Below are positions 1-8,604 of a DNA stretch of 64,000 bases, in pieces (within the stretch, counting starts at the first letter, position 1; the number at the start of each line of letters is the position of its first letter). Made by a program: the position numbers and the translations under genes. The notes under the pieces were generated by a model that saw only the letters and a list, made by a program, of their open reading frames with translations, had not been told where the DNA came from and ran no database searches. The stretch spans positions 518,318 to 582,317 of the forward strand of contig NZ_SSYA01000003.1 in the NCBI RefSeq assembly GCF_004917065.1, written 5' to 3'. The DNA comes from Geomonas ferrireducens (lineage in GTDB: Bacteria > Desulfobacterota > Desulfuromonadia > Geobacterales > Geobacteraceae).

Positions 1-2490
1 CTCAAGGGGCTTCTGGATGTAGTGCATCCCCGACTCCATCACTCCCCGCTGCACCACGGTGTCCGCGGTGTGGCCGGACATGTACAGCACGCGGACCTCG
101 GGCGCGAACTCCTTGATGCGTGCCACCATCTCCCGGCCGTTCATATCCGGCATCACCACGTCGGTCAATATCATGTCGATTTCGCTGAGCCTGTCGCGGC
201 AGATCTCCACCGCCTGCAAGGGGGCCTGCGCCTGGATCACCTTGAGCCCCATCTCCTCCAGCAGCCTCGTGGTGAGCCACAAAAGCATCTCCTCGTCCTC
301 CACGAGGAGGATCGTACCCTGCAGCTGCTGCTCATCGGCCGTGCCCCCCTCGGCGCTTTCCCCCTGTTCCGGCAGGCGCGGCAGGTAGATCCGGAACACC
401 GCCCCCTGACCCGGCTCGCTGTAGACGTTGATGAAACCGCCGTTCTGGCTCACGATGCCGTACACGGTGGACAGCCCGAGGCCGGTCCCTTTGCCCGCCC
501 CTTTCGTGGTGAAGAAGGGCTCGAAGATGTGCGCCGCGGTCGCCTTGTCCATGCCGCAGCCGGTATCACTCACGGTGAGGCGCACATACTCGCCGGCGCG
601 CGCGTCCGGGTGCAGGTAGGCGTACTGGCTGGTGATCTGGATGTTTGCCGTCTCGATGGTGAGGCTTCCCCCTTCCGGCATGGCGTCACGGGCGTTCACC
701 GCGAGGTTGATCAGGATCTGGTCCACCTGTGAGGGGTCGATAAGCACGCACCAGAGCTCCTGCACCGGGTGGAAGGTGAGCTGCACGTCTTCGCCGATCA
801 GCCGCAGCAGGATCCGGTTCGCCTCTTCGATCTGACGGTTGAGATTCACCGGCTTGGGCGAGATCACCTCCTTGCGCGAGAAGGCGAGGAGCTGTCGGGT
901 GATGTCGCTCGAGCGGCGCGCGGCGTTTATGATGAGCTCCAGGTACTGCCCCACGGGCTCGCCGTCCTCGAGCTTTCTTTTCGAAAGTTCCGCGGCGCCG
1001 GAGATGACGCTAAGCATGTTGTTGAAGTCGTGCGCCACTCCCCCCGCCAGACGACCGATCGACTCCATCTTCTGGGACTGGCGGAACTGTTCCTCCAGGT
1101 GCTTGCGCTCGGTCGTATTGATGAAGGCGACCACGGCTCCCACCACCTTCCCCTCCTTAACCTGCGGATAGCACCAGTACTCCACCGGGAAGCTGCTGCC
1201 GTCTGAGCGCCAGAAGACCTCCTCCTCGACGTGACCGACCTTGCCCTGCATCATGGCCTTGTGCGCCCTGCACTCCGCTTCCGGCATCTTGCGGCCGTCG
1301 GGGTAGCTGTGGTGCATCACATCATGCATGTCCTTGCCGAGGAGCTCCTCGGCGCCCTGGTAGCCGAGCATCCTGACGCAGGCGCGGTTGCAGAAGGTGC
1401 ACCTCCCCTCGAGGTCGATGCCGTAGATCGCCTCGCCGGTCGAGTCGAGCAGAAGCCGCAGCCGTTCCTCGCTTTCCCTGAGAGCCTCCTCTGCCAGCCA
1501 GCGCTCCGAGATCTCCTCCTCGAGCTGTGCGGCCTGTTCCTGCAGGCTTTCCTGGGCCGCCTGCCGCTCTGTGATCTCTTCCTCGAGTTGCACAGCGTTC
1601 TGCTTCACCTCTTCCTCGGCCCTTCTACGCTCGTCGATCTCCTGCTTTAGTTGCCAAAGGGCGTATCCCATACCGGACACGAGGACCAGGGAAAGGGCTT
1701 TGAGGAGGCTCAAACGCCAGTCGACTCGGCTGGTGTAGCGCTGCACCCGGAGCATGACGCCGCTCGTTTCGTCGGTAATCGCCACCTCCTTGATGGCGTG
1801 ATGGTCCGTGGTGTCTCGCTGCGGAGAGGTGGCGAGGATGCGACCGTTGATGTCGGAGAGGCTTAAGTGGTAGAGGCGGGGGCGGGTCTGCGAGATCAAC
1901 TGCTGCAGCAGCCGGTCGCAGGAGTACACCCCTCCGAAGAGTCCAAGGAAAGTACCGTCCCGGTAGACCGGGACCCAGATCTCAAAGGATGGTCTTCCCT
2001 GGATCGCCTCGAAAGGACGGGTATAAACCGCCTTGCGCTGCTCGCGGGCCAAGTGGGAGGCCCGTTTGGGCTCCGGGAGGTTTAGCTGCAGGCCGACGAT
2101 CTGACGGTTGGGGGCAAGCGGTGCTACGTCGGTGATGGTGAAGTCGGCGTCGACCCAGGTGACGTTGATCAGCTCGGGATGGGCCTGCACGTACTGGCTG
2201 ACCCTCTCCTGGAACAGCCCGGCATTGAGCTTCCCAGAGCTCCGCTCGTAGGCGAGCATCTCGAGGTAGCTCTTGTTCCCCTCGAGGGTGATCTGAAGCG
2301 ATCCGCTGAAGGTCCTGGTGCGGGAGGTGAGGTCGCTTTCCTTGGCCCTTTCGTTATTTCCCTCGGTAAACCAGACGATGAGTGTGAACACGCACAGGAA
2401 GATGGCGAACAGTACGATGCTGTAGCGTAGTGCGACCGACCGGTTGTCGGTGCGATCTTGCTGGGGCGGGGAGTAACTCGTCTTCGGCAC
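1..2490 (-). CDS. hybrid sensor histidine kinase/response regulator (3' end beyond window)
   Basis: Read on the minus strand from a GTG preceded by GGAGG five bases away. The first 830 codons are visible. Order of parts: short cytoplasmic N-terminus, a membrane helix at about residues 20-38, an extracytoplasmic sensor region of cache type, a second helix near residue 240, coiled coil, a PAS domain (about 300-420), a HisKA domain with the motif GGVAHDFNNML, a HATPase_c domain (motifs DTGCGMD and GKGTGLGLS), and a C-terminal receiver domain (LLVEDE, acceptor aspartate in MILTDVVMPDMNG). This is a phosphorelay protein sensing an external cue. The ligand cannot be told. The gene runs off the left edge within the last part of the receiver, so a few residues or a further output domain are missing. 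Confidence 0.9.
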   Translation of the reverse strand, partial: MPKTSYSPPQQDRTDNRSVALRYSIVLFAIFLCVFTLIVWFTEGNNERAKESDLTSRTRTFSGSLQITLEGNKSYLEMLAYERSSGKLNAGLFQERVSQYVQAHPELINVTWVDADFTITDVAPLAPNRQIVGLQLNLPEPKRASHLAREQRKAVYTRPFEAIQGRPSFEIWVPVYRDGTFLGLFGGVYSCDRLLQQLISQTRPRLYHLSLSDINGRILATSPQRDTTDHHAIKEVAITDETSGVMLRVQRYTSRVDWRLSLLKALSLVLVSGMGYALWQLKQEIDERRRAEEEVKQNAVQLEEEITERQAAQESLQEQAAQLEEEISERWLAEEALRESEERLRLLLDSTGEAIYGIDLEGRCTFCNRACVRMLGYQGAEELLGKDMHDVMHHSYPDGRKMPEAECRAHKAMMQGKVGHVEEEVFWRSDGSSFPVEYWCYPQVKEGKVVGAVVAFINTTERKHLEEQFRQSQKMESIGRLAGGVAHDFNNMLSVISGAAELSKRKLEDGEPVGQYLELIINAARRSSDITRQLLAFSRKEVISPKPVNLNRQIEEANRILLRLIGEDVQLTFHPVQELWCVLIDPSQVDQILINLAVNARDAMPEGGSLTIETANIQITSQYAYLHPDARAGEYVRLTVSDTGCGMDKATAAHIFEPFFTTKGAGKGTGLGLSTVYGIVSQNGGFINVYSEPGQGAVFRIYLPRLPEQGESAEGGTADEQQLQGTILLVEDEEMLLWLTTRLLEEMGLKVIQAQAPLQAVEICRDRLSEIDMILTDVVMPDMNGREMVARIKEFAPEVRVLYMSGHTADTVVQRGVMESGMHYIQKPLE

Positions 2491-2621
2491 AACTTCCTCC
2501 GGCGGGACAGGGTGATGCACCGCTCATCGGCATTTTGGCGGAAACGTTGAGTTATGAAGCGCCGTCGAGCAGCCTCGGGCGACTTAATGATAACAGCAAA
2601 AAACGGTTGCACAAACGGGCG

Positions 2622-2643
2622 AACCCGCCGTTGCCGGCGGGTT
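2622..2643 (-). terminator. hairpin downstream of glutamate dehydrogenase
   Basis: A perfect 9-bp stem (AACCCGCCG/CGGCGGGTT) with a 4-base loop lies between the dehydrogenase stop and the start of the hybrid kinase. A run of T follows on the minus strand, but about 20 bases after the stem, so termination efficiency is uncertain. Confidence 0.4.
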
Positions 2644-2664
2644 CACTGGTGCTGCGTCCGTTGG

Positions 2665-2694
2665 TCTCCCCCTCCCGGGGAAGGGAGGGGGAGG
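2665..2694. repeat. G/C-rich palindromic intergenic repeat
   Basis: Imperfect palindrome of the form CTCCCCCTCCC-GGGGAA-GGGAGGGGGAGG. The same style of element recurs at 5702, 7674, 8321, 8504 and 21321, always between genes, which fits a dispersed REP-like family. Confidence 0.6.
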
Positions 2695-2703
2695 TGACGT
2701 CGG

Positions 2704-5667
2704 TTATGCGGGGAAGTTTCTCGAGATGTGCAGCCTCAGGATGTCTTCGAAGTCGCTCTCCTGGTCGCCGCGGTAAACCATCGAGGAGCCGAGCTCGGCG
2801 GCGAGGATGGCGCAGAGGTACTTCTGCGGCAGCGTGGCGATCCTGCGGCGGTAGCGCGCGTTGTCGGCGATGAGCACCGGCAGGTGGGCGAGCACCGCAC
2901 GGCGAAACGGCGGCTGGCCGAGGAGTTCCGGGCGCCCCTGGAAGAAGCGGAACAGGCGCGCGTAGTGGCCGTTGATCTCGGTGCTGATGGCGTCGGAGAT
3001 CTCGGTGCACGGCAGGACCGGGTTGTCGCGGTGGCGCTTCAGGATGAGGCGCGCCTCGTCCGCCGCCCGCTTCTCAAGGATGGCGATCACCCCAGACACG
3101 TACTCTTCCTTGTCGGCGAGGAACTCGGCATCGCTCATGAGCAGGTTCGCGATGATCTCGTAGGAGGAGGAGATGACGCCGCACTTGTTGGCCGAGGCGT
3201 CGCGCATGATGATGACCCCCTTCTTCTGCAACTGCATGCGCGCCTCGGGCGTGATGAAGGAGTTGGCCCCCTCCACGATGGCGCGTGCCGAAGGGGTGCC
3301 GTCGGAGAGGAAGAAGCGTTCCCAGTTGTTGGCGTCGATGGTTTCGGGACGCCCCCCTCCCGGGATGAAGAGGTCGGCCTCGGTAGTGAAGGGAAGCTCC
3401 CCGAAGAGGCGGGAGAACTCGTCGATGGAGATCCACTCCTCGGAAAGTCCGTCCGCTTTCATGGTCGCCTTGCGGTACAGGGTCTTAAGGCCCTCGGTGC
3501 GGCTGCCGCTTCTGAAGAGCATGAAGCCCCCCTCGTGCAGCGCCTTCGGGTTGAAGGCGTCCAGGTCTTCCTTCAGGAGGATGCGGGAGAGCTCTTCGTG
3601 GCGCGCCCCCTTCGGATCGAAGAGTGCCGCGGTCCCGTCCAGGATGAGGCGGATCTGCATCCGGGGGTAGCGGTCCAGCATGATGCGCATGGCGTTACCT
3701 GCCACGTCACCGTTGGGGCCGCCGGTGAACTTCACGCTGAAGGGGTGGTTCACCATGTCGATGCCGAGGTCGGCCATGGTGATCTCAGCGAAGCGGACCA
3801 CGCCGGTAGAGGTGACGCCGAACTCCTTGTGGTTGATGCCGACCGTCTTGCTGGACATGATGCCGATGCCCAAGAGGTAGCCGCGATTTTTGGAGATGCG
3901 CGCGATGCTCTCGATCATGGAGTCGTGCATGTTCTCGTCCGGGCCTAATTCGATCGGCTCGTCCTCGCGGTAGTAGTCCACCACCGCAGGGAGCTTCGCC
4001 ACGCCATTTTGGGTCACGAAGATGTCGAGGAAGGCGTTCGCCACGCCGTACTGCAGCTTGTAAAGTCTAAGCGTCTCCAGGTCGCGCTCACCGCTTCTCT
4101 GCAGGTCCCCCGCTTCGAGGATCAGCACGAGTTTGGATCCCCCCTCGTAGATGTCCTTGTTCTTCAGGTGCTGCGTGTGGGCGAGGACGAAGTTCTCACG
4201 GAAGATGGTGTTCGCGTTGGTGATGAAATCGTCGCCGTTCCTCGCGATCACCGTGCGCCAGCCGCCGCGGGCGATGTCGGAGAAACCTATGTGGTAGCCG
4301 AAACCGAAGCGGCTGAAGAAGAAGGTGACCCGGAAGGGGAGGGCGGTGGGAAGATCCGAGGTGAACTCCCGGCCGAGTTCGGTCAGGTAAGCCGGGTCGA
4401 GCCTGAAGGCGAGCGCCTGTTTTTCCGCCACGTAGAAGTTCGTTTTCAGGGTGTGCTTTATGAAGATGAGGCAGCAGCGGAAGATGGCGCGGCGCACCTC
4501 GTCAAGGTAGCGGTGGCCCGTGTTGTAGTCCTCAACGACCCGCTCGGTCTCGGCGAGGGCGCTCGGATATATCAGCTCACGGTCGGCGGCCGCGGGGGCG
4601 AAACGCACCGAGAAGAGCTCGGTCAACTGCAGCGCGATCTCGGGGTGCGAGAAGAAGGCGCTCTTCACGTCGTCCAGGCCGAAGCGGTCCGGCTGGTTGT
4701 GGGCGAGGTTCGTGTGGCAGAAGGCGATGAAGGCGTTCACGAGGGAACCCTGCCGGCCGCTGAAGGTCCCCTTGGTGACGAAGTCGCGGTAGGCGTGGGA
4801 ATTGGTGGCGAGGATCTGGGTGTTGCAGAGCTCGTCCCTCAACAGGCTGAAGAGCTCGCTGCCGCGGGAGAGGATCTCACCGTCGCGGCGGCGCACGTAG
4901 AAGGTCCCGAGGAAGACCGGGTGTACGCCGTTGGAGATGGTGAGGCAGTAGGCGCGGTTCACGCCGAGGTCGAGGCGGTTGAACACCTCCATCACCTGGA
5001 GCAGGAAGTCGTGCTGCGGCGGGTTGGCGACGGCGAAGTGGATGCGCGATTCCTTGCCCCCCTCCATCTCCTCGACGTCCAGGTAGAGCCCGCCGGCCTG
5101 GTTCCCTTTCTGATAGAGGTTCAGCACCTGGGCCAGGCGCTCGGGCCAGGCCATGCGGACGTAGTTCTCGTTATTGAGCCAGATGATGCGCAGGAGGCGG
5201 TCCAGGTCGGCCATGGCGAAGTCAGGGTAGCTCTTGCGCAGCGCCTGGGCCACTTTGGACCGGATCGCGGAAGGAACCTCGGTTCCGCCCCCCTCAAGGA
5301 TCTCCTTGTTGCTTTTCCTGTCGAACTCGAAGCGCTGGATCTCGAGGGTGCGGTCGCTTCCGGGGAGCGGGTTCTCCGAGTGGCCGATCATCGCGTACGA
5401 GATCTCGCGCTCGGGAATGCGGCGCAGCGTGTCGTACAGGGAGCCCGGTACGTTGGGGAGCGCCTGGATCAGGCATTTCTCCCGGTCGGTGAGCACGAGA
5501 CGGCGGTTTTGGGTGAGGCTTCCCATCTCCCGTTCGAGAAGGGCCATCGCCTCCGGCTCGTCCTTCATGGCGATGAAGAAGTAAGGGGGGAACTGCTCCA
5601 TGAGCCAGGAACGGTTCTCGGTAATCTGGGTGCTCAGTCTTTTAAGCTCTGCGGCTGTTGCTTTCAT
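2704..5667 (-). CDS. NAD-specific glutamate dehydrogenase, large type
   Basis: A protein of 987 residues matching the large NAD-dependent glutamate dehydrogenases (Bac_GDH/GDH2-like), which convert glutamate to 2-oxoglutarate and ammonia with NAD+. The C-terminal half carries the dehydrogenase core: GFSDIARGGWRTVI near residue 470, then HPFSVKFTGGPNGDVAGNAM in the nucleotide-binding part. It is much shorter than the 180-kDa proteobacterial enzymes and closer to the roughly 115-kDa class. The ATG has an AAGGAG nine bases upstream. It lies 66 bases after the Dcu carrier gene on the same strand, so the two may be co-transcribed and link C4-acid exchange to amino-acid nitrogen metabolism. The allosteric type cannot be judged. 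Confidence 0.88.
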   Translation of the reverse strand: MKATAAELKRLSTQITENRSWLMEQFPPYFFIAMKDEPEAMALLEREMGSLTQNRRLVLTDREKCLIQALPNVPGSLYDTLRRIPEREISYAMIGHSENPLPGSDRTLEIQRFEFDRKSNKEILEGGGTEVPSAIRSKVAQALRKSYPDFAMADLDRLLRIIWLNNENYVRMAWPERLAQVLNLYQKGNQAGGLYLDVEEMEGGKESRIHFAVANPPQHDFLLQVMEVFNRLDLGVNRAYCLTISNGVHPVFLGTFYVRRRDGEILSRGSELFSLLRDELCNTQILATNSHAYRDFVTKGTFSGRQGSLVNAFIAFCHTNLAHNQPDRFGLDDVKSAFFSHPEIALQLTELFSVRFAPAAADRELIYPSALAETERVVEDYNTGHRYLDEVRRAIFRCCLIFIKHTLKTNFYVAEKQALAFRLDPAYLTELGREFTSDLPTALPFRVTFFFSRFGFGYHIGFSDIARGGWRTVIARNGDDFITNANTIFRENFVLAHTQHLKNKDIYEGGSKLVLILEAGDLQRSGERDLETLRLYKLQYGVANAFLDIFVTQNGVAKLPAVVDYYREDEPIELGPDENMHDSMIESIARISKNRGYLLGIGIMSSKTVGINHKEFGVTSTGVVRFAEITMADLGIDMVNHPFSVKFTGGPNGDVAGNAMRIMLDRYPRMQIRLILDGTAALFDPKGARHEELSRILLKEDLDAFNPKALHEGGFMLFRSGSRTEGLKTLYRKATMKADGLSEEWISIDEFSRLFGELPFTTEADLFIPGGGRPETIDANNWERFFLSDGTPSARAIVEGANSFITPEARMQLQKKGVIIMRDASANKCGVISSSYEIIANLLMSDAEFLADKEEYVSGVIAILEKRAADEARLILKRHRDNPVLPCTEISDAISTEINGHYARLFRFFQGRPELLGQPPFRRAVLAHLPVLIADNARYRRRIATLPQKYLCAILAAELGSSMVYRGDQESDFEDILRLHISRNFPA

Positions 5668-5701
5668 TGCTCTTAACTCCTTTGCAAGAAGTGAGTGAAT
5701 T

Positions 5702-5729
5702 TCTCCCCCTCCGCAAGGGGAGGGGGGAC
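5702..5729. repeat. G-rich palindrome between Dcu carrier and glutamate dehydrogenase
   Basis: CTCCCCCTCCG-CAA-GGGGAGGGGGG stem-loop in the 66-base gap, related to the other G-rich repeats. It could attenuate read-through into the dehydrogenase gene. Confidence 0.55.
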
Positions 5730-5733
5730 CAGG

Positions 5734-7374
5734 CTAGAACATAAGCTTCGCCAGTACGAACCCGATCCCTATCGATGAGAAGGTGGCGACGAGCCCCGGG
5801 ATCATGAAGCTGTGGTTCAAGACGTAGCGTCCGATGCCCGTTGTGCCGGTGCGGTCGAAGTTGATCGCGGCGACCACGGTCGGGTAATTCGGGATGAAGA
5901 AGTAGCCGTTCACCGCAGGGAACATGGCGATGAGAAACGGCGCCGGGATGCCGAGGCTTATACCGAGCGGCATGAGGGCCCGCACCGTCGCCGCCTGGCT
6001 GTAGAGCAGGATGGAGAGGACGAAGAGGGCGAAGGCGAAGAGCCACGGCGCGGTGGTGACCATGTCCTTGATGGAGCCGCTCAGGAAGTCCATGTTTCCC
6101 TGGAAGAAGGTGTCACCCATCCAGGCGATACCGAAGATGGCGATGACCGCCTGCACCCCGGCGATGAAGACGCTCCCTTCGGCGACCTTGTGGATCTTCA
6201 CCTTGCAGAGAAGGAGCATGAGTGCGGCGATGGAGAGCATAACGATCTCGATCACATGCGGCATCCCCATCTTCTCCTTGTTCTGGGCGGGGCGCTTGTC
6301 GTCGAACTTGACGATATGGTAGCCAAAGGGCGTCTTTATCACTTCGGTCAGGTCGCCCGGTTTCTTCAGTTTTGCGCACGCTTTCTCGAATTCGGGGATC
6401 ATTTTCCCTTTCGCCTGCCAGCCGAGGTCGCCGCCGGTGGTCGCGGTGGCGTCGATGGAGCACTGCTTGGCGACATCGGAGAAGCTCCCGCCGGATTTAA
6501 GCTGAGCGAGCACCTCTTTCGCCTCGGACTCGCTTTTCACCACGATATGGCTGATGCGGGTGTCGCTACCGACGCTCCACTCGGGGCGCATCTGCGGGAA
6601 GGAGCCGAAAAGGACCACGAGGATGGTGCCGAGCAGGAAGAGGGCGACCGCGATCTTGGCGGTTGCCGGGGTGTTCCTGATCGCCTCGTTCACCTTGGCG
6701 GTATCGGTGTGGGCGGTGCGCGGCGGGGGAACGGTCCCCTCCTGCAGGCGCTTCTGGTATTCCGGATCCTGGTCCAGTTCCTTACCCAGCTTGTTGGAGA
6801 TGAAAGCGGCGATGATGACGCCGATGAGTGTGGAGGGGATACAGACCTTCAGGATGTCGATCAGTTCGACGTTGAAGCCGAACTTGGCGGCGGAACCGCC
6901 GAGAAGACCAAGGAGGGCGACGGTCGCCGCTGCGATCGGGCTTGCGGTGATGGCCTGCTGCGATGCGATGACCGAGATGGACATCGGGCGTTCCGGGCGG
7001 ACCCCAGTCTCGCGCGCCACCTCGGCGATTACCGGCAGCACCGAGTAGGCGACGTGGCCGGTACCGGCGAAGAGGGTGAAGAAGTAGGTCACCATCGGAC
7101 CCAGGAAGGTGATGCGGTCCGGGTTGTTCCTGAGGATGCGTTCGGCGAGTGCTACCAGGTAGTCGAGCCCCCCGGCCGCCTGCAGGACGCCGGCGGCGGT
7201 GACCACCGCGGCGATCATCAGCATGACGTCGATGGGCGGTGCGGTAGGCTGCAGGTGAAACACGAAGGTGAGGACGGCGAGTCCGAGGCCGCCGAGAACG
7301 CCCAGGCCGATACCGCCCAGCCGGGCCCCTACGAAGATTGCTGCCAGTACCACTGCGAATTCCAGCCAGAACAT
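5734..7374 (-). CDS. anaerobic C4-dicarboxylate (Dcu) transporter with inserted PpiC domain
   Basis: A 546-residue membrane protein. Residues 1-265 and about 372-546 align with DcuA/DcuB: multiple helices, SQQAITASP near 138, FGSFPQMRP near 257, and SQAATVRA plus NYPTVVAAINFDRTGTTGIG in the C-terminal half. The family exchanges fumarate, malate or aspartate for succinate during anaerobic respiration. Residues 271-362 are not transporter: ISHIVVKSE, GGSFSDVAKQCS, GGDLGW and TPFGYHIVKFDD are the signature pieces of a parvulin-type prolyl isomerase, placed in the hydrophilic loop after the helix ending FGSFP. The frame is open across both junctions. ATG chosen at MFWLEF with GGGGAG seven bases upstream. 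A longer in-frame start 18 codons earlier lacks this site and adds a polar stretch. A sigma-54-like promoter lies upstream. Confidence 0.9.
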   Translation of the reverse strand: MFWLEFAVVLAAIFVGARLGGIGLGVLGGLGLAVLTFVFHLQPTAPPIDVMLMIAAVVTAAGVLQAAGGLDYLVALAERILRNNPDRITFLGPMVTYFFTLFAGTGHVAYSVLPVIAEVARETGVRPERPMSISVIASQQAITASPIAAATVALLGLLGGSAAKFGFNVELIDILKVCIPSTLIGVIIAAFISNKLGKELDQDPEYQKRLQEGTVPPPRTAHTDTAKVNEAIRNTPATAKIAVALFLLGTILVVLFGSFPQMRPEWSVGSDTRISHIVVKSESEAKEVLAQLKSGGSFSDVAKQCSIDATATTGGDLGWQAKGKMIPEFEKACAKLKKPGDLTEVIKTPFGYHIVKFDDKRPAQNKEKMGMPHVIEIVMLSIAALMLLLCKVKIHKVAEGSVFIAGVQAVIAIFGIAWMGDTFFQGNMDFLSGSIKDMVTTAPWLFAFALFVLSILLYSQAATVRALMPLGISLGIPAPFLIAMFPAVNGYFFIPNYPTVVAAINFDRTGTTGIGRYVLNHSFMIPGLVATFSSIGIGFVLAKLMF

Positions 7375-7429
7375 GATGATTCTCCCCTCTGAGATGGTCG
7401 GACGTCCACGCGTCCATGACCTTGACATA

Positions 7430-7444
7430 GCATCGGGGATGCCA
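7430..7444 (-). promoter_or_regulatory. candidate sigma-54 promoter of Dcu gene
   Basis: On the minus strand TGGCA-N7-TGC gives the invariant GG-N10-GC spacing, about 55 bases before the ATG. The element also forms a small palindrome (GCATC-GGG-GATGC), so it may simply be a repeat. Sigma-54 control of Dcu carriers is an inference here. Confidence 0.4.
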
Positions 7445-7518
7445 AGGGGATTTTGTTTGAAGAAGTGCTGTAGTTATAGGTGGTTAAGTGGCGCAGATGA
7501 GTGGCGTGCCCAGACGGA

Positions 7519-7629
7519 GGGGTATGCCCGCGGGAATAGGGGCGGCGGTAGTGGCGTGGAAAGGTGCGAAACTACAGCGGCTTAGCGTCCGGTATGACGA
7601 AAGGCATAGTATGCCCGCGGGCATACCCC
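7519..7629. repeat. long-range inverted repeat, 16-bp perfect arms
   Basis: GGGGTATGCCCGCGGG at 7519-7534 is perfectly complementary to 7614-7629, separated by 79 bases. The right arm also contains its own palindrome ATGCCCGCGGGCAT and is followed by CTTTTT, so the right side could terminate plus-strand transcripts. No gene is visible in the 453-base gap 7375-7827. Confidence 0.6.
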
Positions 7630-7673
7630 TTTTTGTGGAAGACAGGATCTTCCGCTACGGAGGTCCGCGTTCC

Positions 7674-7761
7674 CGCCCCCGGAGGGGGAGGGACAGGGAG
7701 GGGAGCGAAGCGGCTCATGCCTTCCCCCCTCCCAGCCTCCCCCCTCCGGGGGGAAGGGTGG
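7674..7761. repeat. paired G-rich repeats (REPIN-like)
   Basis: Two G/C-rich blocks, CCCCCGGAGGGGGAGGG... and ...CTCCCCCCTCCGGGGGG, in opposite orientation about 45 bases apart form a doublet palindrome in the gap after the selenoprotein gene. Confidence 0.6.
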
Positions 7762-7827
7762 ATGAGGTGACGCTTGGCAGAGTCTTTCATAACAGGTGGG
7801 TGCATTCGGGACAGCGGTAAGCCCGTC

Positions 7828-8238
7828 TCAACGGGATGGGGGCGCGGCGGGTGCCAACTCGCGCAGGGTGCGCTCGATTGCGGGGATGTCGCAGCCGTCG
7901 ACGATTCGTTTGCCGCCGTCGAAGACGATGGTCGGCACGATCTCGCCGCCGTATCGCTCGCGCCACTCCTTGCGTGCGTCGGGGTCCTTGCGGATGTCGC
8001 GCACCGTGAAGGGGATTTGTTTTGTGGTGAAATAACTTTCCACCTCTTCGCAGTAGCTTCAGCCGCTGCCGACGAACATCACGATGGTCGGGTAGGAGCG
8101 GGCGCCGGTTTCCAGCGCCGGAGCCGTTGCGCATCCCACGAGCGACGGTGCGAGTAAAAATACGGCAAAGGCCGCCACCAGGGACATAGTCCACTGTCGC
8201 CGGAAAAGCCGGACACCCCTCTTTAAATATTTTGTCAT
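7828..8238 (-). CDS. glutaredoxin-like lipoprotein selenoprotein (in-frame UGA = Sec60)
   Basis: The ATG has GGAGG five bases upstream. The frame stays open for 136 residues if the TGA at 8061-8059 is read as selenocysteine. Residues 1-36 are a lipoprotein signal with lipobox LVGC. The mature part has a thioredoxin/glutaredoxin fold: YPTIVMFVGSG-U-SYC (a U-x-x-C redox site at 60-63), then FTVRDIRKDP, GGEIVPTIVFDG with the cis-proline, and a C-terminal helix. Thus Sec replaces the first Cys of a CxxC motif, in an envelope-anchored thiol/selenol oxidoreductase. A SECIS-like hairpin follows the UGA directly, and selC is in this window. Without recoding, the gene would be two fragments split exactly at the redox residue, which argues against a simple pseudogene. 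The partner is unknown. Confidence 0.85.
8026..8061 (-). promoter_or_regulatory. bacterial SECIS element with its UGA codon
   Basis: UGA at 8061-8059, 14 bases, then a 7-bp stem GGUGGAA/UUUCACC (one G-U pair) with loop AGUUA at 8037-8033. The apical G lies about 23 bases after the UGA. Bacterial SECIS hairpins sit just downstream of the Sec codon and need a G/U in the loop for SelB, and both conditions are met. Confidence 0.75.
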
Positions 8239-8320
8239 CGGTTCCTCCGCATAATTTTCTCTTTCTGGGAATCCTGGAAGCGGATTCAATCTGTCCATGA
8301 ATCGTTGCACGACCCCAAGC

Positions 8321-8541
8321 GTCCCCCCCTTTGCGAAGGGGGGACAGGGGGGATTTGCCTTGGTCAGACCATGCCCGCACCTGCTGACGCAGCGATCGCG
8401 ACGCTTCTCAAGAAAATGACAGAAACCGAACAGCTGTGCCAGGCTGTTCAAGAGGAACGCAACTCCTGGAATCATGTTCATCCGACGGAAACCGGAAAGC
8501 GAAAGCAAATCCCCCCCGTCCCCCCTTCGCAAAGGGGGGAG
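8321..8541. repeat. inverted pair of G-rich dispersed repeats
   Basis: Left copy 8321-8361 (CCCCCCTTTGCGAAGGGGGG, then ACAGGGGGGATTTGCCTT). Right copy 8504-8541 is nearly its reverse complement. The same unit appears once more at 21321-21361. The pair fills most of the 366-base gap between the selenoprotein and the response regulator and could be a MITE-like insertion. No gene is supported there. Confidence 0.7.
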
Positions 8542-8604
8542 CGCGAGGTCTCGTGCAGTGCTCCGTGGACACACTTAACCGAGTTCACGATTCTCTGGAA
8601 GAAC

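Noticed and set aside
2728-3948. 406-codon plus-strand frame
   Set aside because: Same reason: opposite strand of glutamate dehydrogenase.
4009-5676. 555-codon plus-strand frame opposite glutamate dehydrogenase
   Set aside because: Antisense shadow of a clearly conserved gene in high-GC DNA; its product has no recognisable domain.
7819-7830. Selenoprotein frame continuing past 7828
   Set aside because: The second TGA (7830-7828) is after the complete domain and has no SECIS-like hairpin.
8059-8574. 171-codon frame ending at the TGA as a complete protein
   Set aside because: Its N-terminal 112 residues come from repeat DNA; the real start is at 8238 with GGAGG, and the stop is read as Sec.
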